Of a DNA stretch of 34,536 bases, positions 14,639 to 22,520 are shown piece by piece. A program made the position numbers and the translations under genes. The first letter of the stretch is position 1, and every line of letters starts with the position of its first letter. The notes under the pieces are model-generated. The model was given only the letters and a program-made list of their open reading frames with translations, was not told the DNA's origin and made no database searches. The stretch covers positions 1 through 34,536 of the forward strand of contig JAHALQ010000014.1 in assembly GCA_018362935.1 (NCBI GenBank), read 5' to 3'. This stretch comes from Pseudomonadota bacterium. GTDB lineage: Bacteria; Pseudomonadota; Alphaproteobacteria; RF32; CAG-239.

Positions 14639-15370
14639 TCAGTATCCTTTGTTGAGATGTTCAAGCAAATTGTTCAGAACCGAGCTGGCGCCGATACGGA
14701 AATGCTTGGCATTAATCCAGTCCGGCCCCATGATTGATACGGCAAGCGACAGATATTTCTTGGCGTCTTCCAAAGTTTTTATTCCGCCGCTGGCTTTGAA
14801 ACCGACCTCTTTGCCGCTGGCTTTGATTTCTTCAAGAATGGCATTGGCAGCTTCCGGCGTGGCCGATATCGGCGTTTTTCCGGTGGAGGTTTTGACAAAG
14901 TCCGCGCCGGCTTCTATGGCCATACGGGCAGCTTTTTTGATGTTTACGGTCGATTTAAGCTCGCCGCTCTCAATAATGATTTTGAGCGTTTTATCGCCGC
15001 AAAGCTCGCGGGCTTTGTTCAGAAAGCTTATGCAGAAATTTTCATTTCCGGACAGCAGTTCCCGATACGGCAGAACGGCGTCTATTTCATCGGCGCCAAG
15101 TTTGATTGCCTGCCGGACTTCTTTTTCTAGGCGCTTTAAGTCGGCGCTGCCGTCCGGAAAATTGACGACGGTGGCAATTTTTATATTGTCTTTAAGCTCA
15201 TGCAATGCCGCGGCGATGAATTCCGGGTAAATACAGACGGCTGCCGTTGCGCCGTACGGCGTAACGGCGCGGCGGCAAAGGTCTTTAATCGTTTCTTTGG
15301 TGTCATCGTGGTTCAGTGACGTCAAGTCAAGCAGGCGAATAAGTATTTGGGCGGCTTCGGTATCAGTCAT
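14639..15370 (-). CDS. deoC: Deoxyribose-phosphate aldolase
   Basis: DeoC cleaves 2-deoxyribose-5-phosphate into glyceraldehyde-3-phosphate and acetaldehyde, completing deoxynucleoside catabolism. In the 243-residue TIM-barrel protein the Schiff-base lysine is K160 in VKTSTGK and the second catalytic lysine is K192 in FKASGGIKT. GADEIDAVLPY holds the conserved aspartate region. GGAGG lies 8 bases upstream of the ATG. It starts one base after the punA stop and ends one base before deoA, so translation is probably coupled. Confidence 0.96.
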   Translation of the reverse strand: MTDTEAAQILIRLLDLTSLNHDDTKETIKDLCRRAVTPYGATAAVCIYPEFIAAALHELKDNIKIATVVNFPDGSADLKRLEKEVRQAIKLGADEIDAVLPYRELLSGNENFCISFLNKARELCGDKTLKIIIESGELKSTVNIKKAARMAIEAGADFVKTSTGKTPISATPEAANAILEEIKASGKEVGFKASGGIKTLEDAKKYLSLAVSIMGPDWINAKHFRIGASSVLNNLLEHLNKGY

Positions 15371-15371
15371 G

Positions 15372-16184
15372 TTATAAATCCTCCAGAACGGCTTGAATCA
15401 GGGTTTGCAGGTTTTGGGCGGCCTTGTCGGCCTGCGCCAGCGTTTCGGCATGGGTCTGCGGCTGCGCCTGCATGCCGGTGCCGTAGTTGGTGATGACCGA
15501 TACGCCCATGACTTTCATGCCCGACTGCACGGCGGCGATAACTTCCGGCACGGTGGACATGCCGACGGCGTCTGCGCCGAGAATTTGAAAAGCCTTTATC
15601 TCGGCAGCGGTTTCAAAATTGGGGCCTAAGACCCACAGGTAAACGCCGTCATGAAGTTCTATGAGGTGTTTTTGGGCAAGGCGGTGGGCTTTGAGGCGCA
15701 GCTCTTTGCTGTAAGCGTCGCTCATGTCGGGAAAACGCGGCCCGAGGCTGTCGTCATTCAAACCTATAAGCGGATTGCGGCCGCTGAAATTGATGTGGTC
15801 GGAAATCAGCATCAGCGAACCGGGTTTAAGCTCATACCTGAGTGAGCCGGCGGCGTTGGTAACAATGAGGTTGTGAACGCCGAGCAGTTTATAAGCATGG
15901 ATGATGTCGGCAATGACGGACGCCGGGTGCCCTTCATAAAGGTGAAAACGTCCCTGCATGCATAAGACATTCTGTCCGCCGAGTTTGCCGCAGACAAGGC
16001 GCCCCTGGTGCCCGCTGACGGTGCTTTTGGGAAAGCCTTTGATATCGGCATAGTTGATGACAATCGGGTTTTCAATTGCTTCGGCAAGCGCGCCGAGGCC
16101 GCTGCCGAGAATCAGTGCGGTTTGAGGAACAAACCCTTTTAGCTTGGATTTTATTTCTTCGGCAAGCAGGTGTGCGGGTGTCAT
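15372..16184 (-). CDS. punA: Purine nucleoside phosphorylase
   Basis: This trimeric-type PNP phosphorolyses inosine and guanosine (and the deoxy forms). In the 270-residue protein the phosphate-binding motif ILGSGLGALAE is at about 24-34, with SGHQGRLV, CMQGRFHLYEG and VTNAAGSLR further on. GPNFETAAEIKAFQILGADAVGMSTVPE is the purine-binding region with the glutamate, and SVITNYGTG contains the base-contacting asparagine. Xanthosine phosphorylase (XapA) is a close relative. It starts two bases after cdd and ends one base before deoC. Confidence 0.93.
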   Translation of the reverse strand: MTPAHLLAEEIKSKLKGFVPQTALILGSGLGALAEAIENPIVINYADIKGFPKSTVSGHQGRLVCGKLGGQNVLCMQGRFHLYEGHPASVIADIIHAYKLLGVHNLIVTNAAGSLRYELKPGSLMLISDHINFSGRNPLIGLNDDSLGPRFPDMSDAYSKELRLKAHRLAQKHLIELHDGVYLWVLGPNFETAAEIKAFQILGADAVGMSTVPEVIAAVQSGMKVMGVSVITNYGTGMQAQPQTHAETLAQADKAAQNLQTLIQAVLEDL

Positions 16185-16186
16185 GG

Positions 16187-16576
16187 TCAGAACTCCTTGA
16201 AACCGGCTGGCAGAAGCTCACCGGCTGTGCTTTGGGACATTATGCCGTCTTTGCCGGCCAGATAAACCGGCGTGTTTTCATCGCCGAACTCGGCAATGCG
16301 CTGGCGGCAGGCGCCGCACGGCGAAATCAGGGATTGGGAATCCGCATAAATCAGGATGGCGGCAATTTTTTTGCTGCCGCCGGCGATCATGGCGGCAATG
16401 GCTCCGGCTTCGGCGCAGGTGCCGACCGGGTATGAAATGTTTTCGACATTACAGCCGGTGTAGAATCTGCCGTCATCGCTTTCTATTGCGGCGCCGACTG
16501 CAAAGCGCGAATAAGGACAGTAGGCATTGGCCGCGGCCGCCCGAGCCAGGGATAGTAGTTTTTGCTGATTATTCAT
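16187..16576 (-). CDS. cdd: Cytidine deaminase
   Basis: Cdd deaminates cytidine and deoxycytidine to uridine and deoxyuridine. The 129-residue form corresponds to the tetrameric, single-domain class. Zinc ligands are C54 (TCAEAG), C87 and C90 (PCGAC); E56 is the proton shuttle. AYCPYSRFAVGAA (about 18-30) and GCNVENISYP are substrate motifs. The start is ATG at 16576 with AAAGG 6 bases upstream; a longer frame would include the promoter. It is the first gene of the nucleoside operon. An inverted repeat covers its -10 box. Confidence 0.95.
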   Translation of the reverse strand: MNNQQKLLSLARAAAANAYCPYSRFAVGAAIESDDGRFYTGCNVENISYPVGTCAEAGAIAAMIAGGSKKIAAILIYADSQSLISPCGACRQRIAEFGDENTPVYLAGKDGIMSQSTAGELLPAGFKEF

Positions 16577-16606
16577 GTCTTGCCTTTGGGTGTTAAAAGT
16601 TTTATT

Positions 16607-16650
16607 AATTATTATGACTTTATAATAATTGTAGTTTAGGATAAAAGCAA
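16607..16650 (-). promoter_or_regulatory. Promoter and operator-like palindrome of the cdd-punA-deoC-deoA operon
   Basis: On the minus strand TTGCTT (16650-16645), 17 bases, TATTAT (16627-16622). AATTATTAT (16607-16615) and ATAATAATT (16622-16630) are exact inverted copies 6 bases apart and overlap the -10 box and the start region. This suits a nucleoside-responsive repressor; which one is unknown. Confidence 0.6.
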
Positions 16651-16693
16651 AGCATATTTGCAGCTCATGCAATAACTGTTGAGGAGAACAAGC

Positions 16694-19600
16694 GTGAAGA
16701 AAGTTATCTTGCTGGTATTAGGTCTGATTGTCGCCGGAGCCGCCGGCGCGGTGATTTATATATCCTCAATAGACTGGAATGAGCATAAAGACAAGCTGGC
16801 GGCGCAGTTCTATGAAATGACCGGGCGGAAAATTGCGTTCGGCGGCCCGGTGTCGCTGAAGTTTATGCCTTATCCGTCGCTGACGGCAGAGAATGTCAAA
16901 ATCCTTAACCCGCAGGACATGCAGGCCAAACCGCTGGTCGAAGTAAAGAAACTGGTGGCAGAATTATCGACGCGGCCCTTGTTGTCCGGCGTTTTTGAAG
17001 TCCGCCGCATGGTGTTGGAACAACCGCAGATAAACGTCGAACTGCTGGAAGACGGCAGCCTCAACTGGCAAAACGCAGAAGATACGGAAGCTCCGAAGGC
17101 CGAAATTTCCCTTAACAGCGTCAGTCTTGAGAACGCAACGGTTTCGTTTGAAGATGCCGGGCGCGACATCAGCCTGCGGCTGGACGATTTGAGCGGCGAA
17201 ATTGTTGCCCAGAGCCTGTACGGCCCTTACCGGATTGAGGGAAATTATATTAAAGACGGCAACCCGCAGGGGTTTGCGGTGTCTGTGGGCAAATTGTCCG
17301 ACAGTTTTGCAACATCGCTGAATCTGGTGTTTACGCATCCTGTTTCCAAAAGCTATGTGCGTTTTGACGGAAGCTTTATGTTGAAAAACAAAGTTCTTAA
17401 CGGCAACGTAATTTTTGAGTCGACGAAGCTGAAAGACTTTTTCAAAGCCAACTGGCCGGAGCGTAAATTCGACGAGAAATACGATTATCCGCTGGCGCTG
17501 ACTTTTGACACGGCCTTAAACGAACGCCAGCTGAACTTGTCTAACATCGTGATTAAATACGGCGAAACACAGGGTGCAGGCAACATGCAGATTCCGCTGA
17601 ACGACGGCGTTTTCGGCGCCGGAGAAGACGGCGTCAAGCCGCGCGTTGACCTGGCGTTTAATTTTACGGATTTTAATTTGGATCCGCTGGTTTATACGTT
17701 TCAGAATTATTTGAGCTATTATCGCGGCGAAGGCGCTTATAATCCTTCACTGCCGTTTGACCTTCTGGCCGATCTTAAATCGGTGCGGACTCAGTACAGC
17801 GGGCAGGCTGTCAAAAATTTTGAAACCAGTTTTGACGTTATAGAGAATATTGTTACCGTCAACAACATCTCAGCCGTTCTTCCCGGCGATACCGACGTCA
17901 AGCTCAAAGGCAGCATTTCGTCTTATGAAGACAAGCCTTTCTATAACCTGGATGTTTCGTTTCAGTCGACGGATTTTCTGAAGACACTGAACTGGGCGGG
18001 AATCCACCCGGTGGTGAGCATGGCTTCGACTTACAAAAAAGCGGTCGGATCGGCTAAATTATCGGGCACGCTTGAGAAAATCCAGATATCGCCGTTCAGC
18101 GTCAATATTGACAAAAGCTCACTTTCGGGCGAAGCCGGAATCAAGCTTATGGGGCGCCCCGACTTTATGCTGGTGCTTAATGCCGATATGATTAATTTTG
18201 ACAATTACATCAGTTCGCTGCCGGTCGAGGAAAAAAACAAATCCTGGGCGGAAAGGATGCAGTATCGCTTTTCAAAACTCGGGATGTTTAATGATTTTGA
18301 CATGCAGATGACGGCCAAGGTCGATTTGGGCATATACGAAAGCATGCCGTTTGAAAAAGTGGATTTTGACGCGGTTCTGCTTAACGGCAAGATGGACATC
18401 AACAAGCTGTCGATTAATTCCGTGGCAAATGCTGCGGTAGAAGTGCAGGGACAGGTTTCCGGCTTCGGGGAAATGCCTAACCTCAACGAACTGAACTATA
18501 CGGTTAAAACCGACAATATGCCGGCTTTTATCAACAAGTTGGAGTTGAAAATGCCGGATATGGATTTTAAGAAAATGAGCCGTCTGGATGCGCGCGGCGT
18601 CGTTACCGGAGATATGCGGCACTTTGCGCTGAATTCGCAGACCAATCTGGAAGATTTGTCCGCAGAGTTTCAGGGGCAGGTTACGCATGAGGACGCGCAG
18701 TTCAGCCTGAACGGGGATTTGTCGGTACGGCATCCGGATTTCGGCAAAATGCTGGAAGATTTGCGTTCTCCCTATCTGCCTCAGGGGCAGGCGATGGGAC
18801 TTTTCAACCTGCGTTCAAAAATCAGCGGCAATAAGCAGCAATTCAAGCTGGATATCGAGGAAGCCAATATCGGCTATAACGCTTTTAACGGCTCGGTCAA
18901 TTATGAGCTGATTGAAGACCGCCCGCATATTATAGCGGATATGAACATAAATAAATTTGAATTTGAGCGTTTTTTCAATAAAAATGCTGCTGCCGTCCGT
19001 CCCGCGGTGACACCCGAAAAACCTGAAATTGTCGAATTTTTAGCCAGCCCGGGCTGGAGTGACGATAAAATCAACTATGAGTTTTATAACAAGTTTGATT
19101 TAAGCGGGCAATTTTCGGTGCAGGATTTGTCTTATTACGGGTCGCACCTTCATAATGCGGCTTTAGGATTGTCATTGCTTAAGGGAATGCTTGATGTTCA
19201 GGAACTGCGCGGCAATGTCGGTGAGGGAACCGTCGAAGCCGGCGGCCGCCTCAAGATGTATGACGGGCCGGTGCTCAATGTTCAGGCCGCGCTGAAAAAT
19301 ATGGATATTACGCCTTTCGGCTGGAGCGGTAAAATTTACGGCCTCAATAAAGGCAGCCTGAATGCCAAAATGTCACTTGAAGGAAGCGCGGAAAGCCAGG
19401 AAAAATTTGTAACGACCGTTAAGGGAAGCGGAGAATTCGGTTTCTCTGACCTCAGTATCAAAGGCTGGGATTTGGCGGCCAACTGGGCGGATATCAAAAA
19501 ACGCGAAACAGCGGACGGGCTGGCTCAGACGGTAAAAGAGAACCTGATGGCCGGAAATTCGGCGTTCAATACCTTTAACGGCAGTTTTGTTTTGGATCAG

Positions 19601-20827
19601 GGCGCATATACCTTCAGCAACGCCGTGATGAAAGGCAACGGCGCCGAGGTTAAGGTATATGGAAACGGTACGCTGGAGCCTTGGGATATGAATATGACGT
19701 TTGATGTCAAATATGACGAAGCCAAATATCTTCCCGGATACAGTTTCAGTTTAAAGGGGCCGACATATGCGCCGCTGCTCGATGTGAACGTCAGCGCATT
19801 ATTTAACCTTTACAAAAGCCGGCAGGATAAAATTGACAATGACGCCAGAATAGCCCGCGAGGCGGAAGAAAACCGCATCAGGCTTTTGGCCGAGGAGCAG
19901 AAGAACATTGCCAATAATATTGTGGCTGAAATACGCCGGGAAATTGACGGCAATATTGCCCAAAAGTCGAAACACGTCTATAATCAGGAAACGACTTACA
20001 AATATGACGCACTGCGCCAGAAAGCCGGGCAGGCGGCCGCCGATTTGGTCGAAAAAGTCAACTTCGACAATTCGGTACAAATGGACGATGCGCTGATTGC
20101 CGAACTCAAAAAGTATAATCAGCAAAGCACAGCCGAGCTGGAAAAACTCAAACAGGAAGTCAAAAAGGCCTACCTTGACGACGTAAAGAAAAATATTGAA
20201 GCGGTGTATGCGCAGATTGTCGGCGAAGTCAACAAGTCTAAGCAGATACTGTTTCAGTACAATACCGTGCGTGACGGATTTTCATCGCGGCTGGCGGCCG
20301 TTGAAACCGATTACAGCCTTGACGACGACATAAATATGCAGGGCTGGGATAATTTTATCAAAGACAAAAGCGCCGGTTTTGAAGCTGACAGCCTGAAAAT
20401 GCTGGATGAAAAAAATCAAATTCTCAAGTCTGCCGACGAAGCCGAGGTGACGGCTTATAACCGCGACGGCGACGATTTGCTGGAGGGCCTGAAAACGGAT
20501 GTTGCCAGCATGGAAGAAACTCTCGGCGAAATGCGTAAATATGGCGAGGAAAAAGTCAAAGCAGCGGAAGATGCTTATAATGAAAAGCTGCGCCAGGCCG
20601 AAGTCAAACGCAAGGTGGAGGAAAACAAAGGTTCTATCAGCATCAAGAAAAGCGGGCGCGTGGTGGAAGTTGTGCGCGATATCGAAGATATTGAAAAAGC
20701 CGAAGAAATGGTTGAGGACAGAGAAGTCAAGGTTCTGGATTTTTCACGTCCGAAAAAACGCGTTAACCAGAAGTCGCCGCAGAGTACGGAAAATGTGGTG
20801 AAAAAAGGCAGGGGAAAAGTTAATTAG
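16694..20827 (+). CDS. AsmA-family inner-membrane protein with long C-terminal coiled coil
   Basis: This is a 1377-residue protein of the AsmA/bridge-like lipid-transfer family, implicated in phospholipid transport to the outer membrane. The N-terminus is one membrane helix (KKVILLVLGLIVAGAAGAVIY), followed by the AsmA N-terminal domain (MTGRKIAFGGPVSLKFMPYPSL...VKILNP). A very long beta-rich periplasmic region extends to about residue 1045, ending with the AsmA C-terminal pattern (SAFNTFNGSFVLDQGAYTF). The last 330 residues are highly charged and heptad-like, a predicted coiled coil, which is unusual for the family. The start is GTG at 16694 because GAGGAG lies 7 bases upstream; the TTG at 16679 would overlap that site. 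It is divergent from cdd and followed by a separate promoter for galU. Confidence 0.85.
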   Translation: MKKVILLVLGLIVAGAAGAVIYISSIDWNEHKDKLAAQFYEMTGRKIAFGGPVSLKFMPYPSLTAENVKILNPQDMQAKPLVEVKKLVAELSTRPLLSGVFEVRRMVLEQPQINVELLEDGSLNWQNAEDTEAPKAEISLNSVSLENATVSFEDAGRDISLRLDDLSGEIVAQSLYGPYRIEGNYIKDGNPQGFAVSVGKLSDSFATSLNLVFTHPVSKSYVRFDGSFMLKNKVLNGNVIFESTKLKDFFKANWPERKFDEKYDYPLALTFDTALNERQLNLSNIVIKYGETQGAGNMQIPLNDGVFGAGEDGVKPRVDLAFNFTDFNLDPLVYTFQNYLSYYRGEGAYNPSLPFDLLADLKSVRTQYSGQAVKNFETSFDVIENIVTVNNISAVLPGDTDVKLKGSISSYEDKPFYNLDVSFQSTDFLKTLNWAGIHPVVSMASTYKKAVGSAKLSGTLEKIQISPFSVNIDKSSLSGEAGIKLMGRPDFMLVLNADMINFDNYISSLPVEEKNKSWAERMQYRFSKLGMFNDFDMQMTAKVDLGIYESMPFEKVDFDAVLLNGKMDINKLSINSVANAAVEVQGQVSGFGEMPNLNELNYTVKTDNMPAFINKLELKMPDMDFKKMSRLDARGVVTGDMRHFALNSQTNLEDLSAEFQGQVTHEDAQFSLNGDLSVRHPDFGKMLEDLRSPYLPQGQAMGLFNLRSKISGNKQQFKLDIEEANIGYNAFNGSVNYELIEDRPHIIADMNINKFEFERFFNKNAAAVRPAVTPEKPEIVEFLASPGWSDDKINYEFYNKFDLSGQFSVQDLSYYGSHLHNAALGLSLLKGMLDVQELRGNVGEGTVEAGGRLKMYDGPVLNVQAALKNMDITPFGWSGKIYGLNKGSLNAKMSLEGSAESQEKFVTTVKGSGEFGFSDLSIKGWDLAANWADIKKRETADGLAQTVKENLMAGNSAFNTFNGSFVLDQGAYTFSNAVMKGNGAEVKVYGNGTLEPWDMNMTFDVKYDEAKYLPGYSFSLKGPTYAPLLDVNVSALFNLYKSRQDKIDNDARIAREAEENRIRLLAEEQKNIANNIVAEIRREIDGNIAQKSKHVYNQETTYKYDALRQKAGQAAADLVEKVNFDNSVQMDDALIAELKKYNQQSTAELEKLKQEVKKAYLDDVKKNIEAVYAQIVGEVNKSKQILFQYNTVRDGFSSRLAAVETDYSLDDDINMQGWDNFIKDKSAGFEADSLKMLDEKNQILKSADEAEVTAYNRDGDDLLEGLKTDVASMEETLGEMRKYGEEKVKAAEDAYNEKLRQAEVKRKVEENKGSISIKKSGRVVEVVRDIEDIEKAEEMVEDREVKVLDFSRPKKRVNQKSPQSTENVVKKGRGKVN

Positions 20828-20829
20828 GG

Positions 20830-20857
20830 TTGTGAAATCTTTTTTTTATGATATATT
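20830..20857 (+). promoter_or_regulatory. Promoter of the galU-like gene
   Basis: TTGTGA (20830-20835), 16 bases with a T tract, then TATATT (20852-20857). The predicted start is about 30 bases before the ATG at 20896. Confidence 0.55.
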
Positions 20858-20895
20858 TTGGGCATAAAATAACTAATATTATTTGGAGTTAAAAA

Positions 20896-21789
20896 ATGTC
20901 TAGAAAACCCGAAGTCTGTATCCTTCCCGTTGCCGGCCTGTCCACCCGCAATCTTCCCGCTACAAAAGCCCTGCACAAAGGCTTTCTGACGCTTCACAGC
21001 AAGCCGATTATCCAATATGCGGTCGACGCCTGCGCGGAAATCGGAATTAAGGAAATCGTTTTTATATACAGCGACCAGTCCTGCAAGCACCTCTTCGAAA
21101 CCCATTTTTCGCCTTATCCGTGGCTTGAAAAGCATCTGCGCGAGAAGAACAAGCTTGATTTGCTGAAAGTTGTCCAAGAAATTATTCCGGAAGGAATGAA
21201 GTTTTCTTTTGCCGAGCAGTCCGAACCTAAAGGCAACGGTCATGCTGTCCTGATGGCCAAAGAAATTGTCGGCGACCGTGACTTTGTGGTTATGTGGCCG
21301 GACGACGTGTATGTCAATATTCACAAAGGAAAGGGAATATTGGCGCAGCTGCTGGAAGTTTATGAAAAAGAAGGCGGTATGGTGGAGAACATTATGGAGT
21401 TTCCGCGTGAGCAGATGGTTCGTTACGGCGCGCTTATCGGCGCTGTCCGCGACGGCCGCATCGTCCATGCCAAAGGCAAAATCGAAAAACCGGCTCTGGA
21501 AGACGTGCCGTCCAATTATGCCAGCATGGGGCCTTATATTCTGCCCAATGAAATTATGGATATTCTTCCCGAAGTCCGCAAAGGCACCAACGGCGAGATT
21601 AATTTAGCCGATGCCATGGGGCTGGCTGCCGAGCGCGGCATGAAACTGACCGGCGTTCTTTGCGATACGCTCCGTTTTGACTGCGGTACCAACAAAGACC
21701 TTGAAAAAGCCAATCTTAAGCTGACGCTTATGGAAGATCCCGAGATGAGGGCTTATTGCAAGGAGCTTCTCGATACCATGCTGGTATAG
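20896..21789 (+). CDS. GalU-like UTP-glucose-1-phosphate uridylyltransferase, divergent
   Basis: This predicted sugar-1-phosphate nucleotidyltransferase has 297 residues, as in GalU. The nucleotide-binding start is VAGLSTRNLPATKALHKGFL (12-31). The family consensus is GLGTR...LPATKA..KEML, so Gly is replaced by Ser at 16 and the KEML block by KGFL; K28 is kept. EPKGNGHAVL and MWPDDVYV (metal-binding Asp) correspond to the family's GLGHAV and LPDD. GEINLADAM and FDCGTNKD match GEI.LTDA and FDCG. The fold is clear, but the changes leave substrate choice open: UDP-glucose synthesis is most likely, another sugar nucleotide is possible. TTGGAG lies 8 bases upstream. No sugar-pathway neighbours are present. 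Confidence 0.8.
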   Translation: MSRKPEVCILPVAGLSTRNLPATKALHKGFLTLHSKPIIQYAVDACAEIGIKEIVFIYSDQSCKHLFETHFSPYPWLEKHLREKNKLDLLKVVQEIIPEGMKFSFAEQSEPKGNGHAVLMAKEIVGDRDFVVMWPDDVYVNIHKGKGILAQLLEVYEKEGGMVENIMEFPREQMVRYGALIGAVRDGRIVHAKGKIEKPALEDVPSNYASMGPYILPNEIMDILPEVRKGTNGEINLADAMGLAAERGMKLTGVLCDTLRFDCGTNKDLEKANLKLTLMEDPEMRAYCKELLDTMLV

Positions 21790-21920
21790 AGGAAAGGGCG
21801 TTTAGCTGGTGACTAATACAGATTTAGCGGGATGGCGAAATGCTCACGTACGTTTTTAGTACGTTCCGCTTTCGTCACCCTAAAATCTTATTATTCACGC
21901 ACGCTATCCGGCCTTTCTTA
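21790..21920. repeat. Intergenic palindromic repeat, GTAC family, type 1
   Basis: A long imperfect hairpin starts right after the galU-like stop codon. The tip is ACGTAC, a 7-base loop, GTACGT (21846-21864). Inner arms are GGCGAAATGCTC and the facing CCGCTTTCGTC; outer arms pair imperfectly. It is very similar to 170-300 along its whole length, including the flank CTAATACAG and the right side CTTATTATTCAC. Confidence 0.8.
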
Positions 21921-22031
21921 AATCAATACAGAAATTACGAAAGAGAGAAAGTCCTGAGTACAAAGAGGTACATGGATTTTCTCTTTTCTTATTTTCACTT
22001 TATCTGTATCGTTATCCGAGCTTTCTTTTTA
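21921..22031. repeat. Intergenic palindromic repeat, GTAC family, type 2
   Basis: The tip is GTAC, AAAGAG, GTAC (21958-21971). The arms are AGAGAAAGTCCTGA and the facing ATGGATTTTCTCTT. The right flank CTTATTTTCACTTTATCTG resembles those of the elements at 91-172 and 24915-24990. It lies in tandem with the type 1 element before it. Confidence 0.7.
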
Positions 22032-22065
22032 TGAATGTTGAGCTGCGGCTTTGTTTTTCTTTTTT

Positions 22066-22148
22066 CGTCATTCTCGGGCTTGACCCGAGAATCCAAATTA
22101 AGCAAATAGTCTATTTTTTGGATCCTCGGGTCAAGCCCGAGGATGACA
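22066..22148. repeat. Inverted-repeat element (MITE-like)
   Basis: Two arms of about 30 bases (22067-22096 and 22116-22148) are near-perfect inverted copies. Each arm is itself palindromic, with CTCGGG, CTTGA, CCCGAG in the left one. The ends read TCATTCTCGG and CCGAGGATGACA. This form, a self-palindromic unit in mirrored pairs ending in GTCAT/ATGAC, is common for short non-autonomous intergenic repeats. No coding capacity. Confidence 0.75.
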
Positions 22149-22204
22149 GTAAGAATAAATGTCCGAGGATGACAGTAAAAATAAATGTCCGAGGATGACA
22201 ATAA
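22139..22204. repeat. 26-base tandem repeat growing from the inverted-repeat element
   Basis: GAGGATGACA recurs at 22139, 22165 and 22191, an exact 26-base period, with the spacer AATAAATGTCC kept between the first two full units. The unit includes the end of the preceding element, so it looks like partial duplication of that end. Confidence 0.75.
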
Positions 22205-22235
22205 TAGGACTGGGAAGGTGTGATGAACCTTGGTT

Positions 22236-22267
22236 AAAACAAAACTCGCCTTATAAAATAAGGCGAG
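22236..22267 (-). terminator. Intrinsic terminator of structured RNA copy 2
   Basis: On the minus strand CTCGCCTTA pairs with TAAGGCGAG around a 5-base loop and is followed by TTTTGTTTT. Same place and stem length as in copy 1 with a different sequence. Confidence 0.8.
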
Positions 22268-22402
22268 GGAGTTCGAAACTGCATTAGAACAGTCTGCTTT
22301 ATTCGACATATAAATATGCTTATATCAGCAGTTTCCTCGAAAAGGAGTTGTTCTTTTTCTAATGAGGAGTTTCGACACTCCGCTTTCGGAACACCCGAAA
22401 GC
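22236..22402 (-). ncRNA. Structured non-coding RNA, copy 2 (family not recognised)
   Basis: This is the homologue of the RNA at 601-765, in the same orientation. P1 is 22402-22395 with 22389-22382. P2 is 22381-22377 and 22374-22368 with 22272-22268 and 22280-22274. P3 is 22364-22358 with 22288-22282. P5 is 22331-22327 and 22318-22314 with 22298-22294 and 22311-22307. The terminator stem is 22267-22259 with 22253-22245, then TTTTGTTTT. Compared with copy 1, P2 changes ATAACT to GAAACT with the matching change opposite, P3 changes wholly, and the P5 tip changes from CGTGC/GCACG to CATAT/ATATG. The P5 internal loop (GATATAAG / CGAATAA) and bases 22374-22407 are unchanged. No gene lies downstream on this strand, which argues against a cis-acting leader. 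Confidence 0.8.
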
Positions 22403-22408
22403 AAGAGA

Positions 22409-22437
22409 AGTATAAAAGAGAAAATTTAATTATTCAA
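22409..22437 (-). promoter_or_regulatory. Sigma70-type promoter of structured RNA copy 2
   Basis: TTGAAT (22437-22432), 17 bases, TATACT (22414-22409) on the minus strand. The -10 box and its distance to hairpin P1 match copy 1, although the bases between -10 and -35 differ. Confidence 0.7.
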
Positions 22438-22489
22438 GCAATAACGAATCACGAAAAACTAATCACATAAGACAAGAGAGGTTTGTCGG

Positions 22490-22520
22490 AAAAAAAAGCC
22501 CCGGACAAGGGGCTTTTTTT
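22490..22520. terminator. Terminator of infA (bidirectional)
   Basis: GCCCC (22498-22502) and GGGGC (22509-22513) with long A and T runs on both sides. It directly follows the infA stop on the minus strand. Confidence 0.85.

Noticed and set aside
14638..14664. TTG start adding nine residues to DeoA
   Set aside because: It would overlap the end of deoC, while the ATG at 14637 has AAGGA at proper spacing and fits the family start.
22139..22204. CRISPR array
   Set aside because: The 26-base units are contiguous tandem copies without unique spacers, and there are no cas genes.
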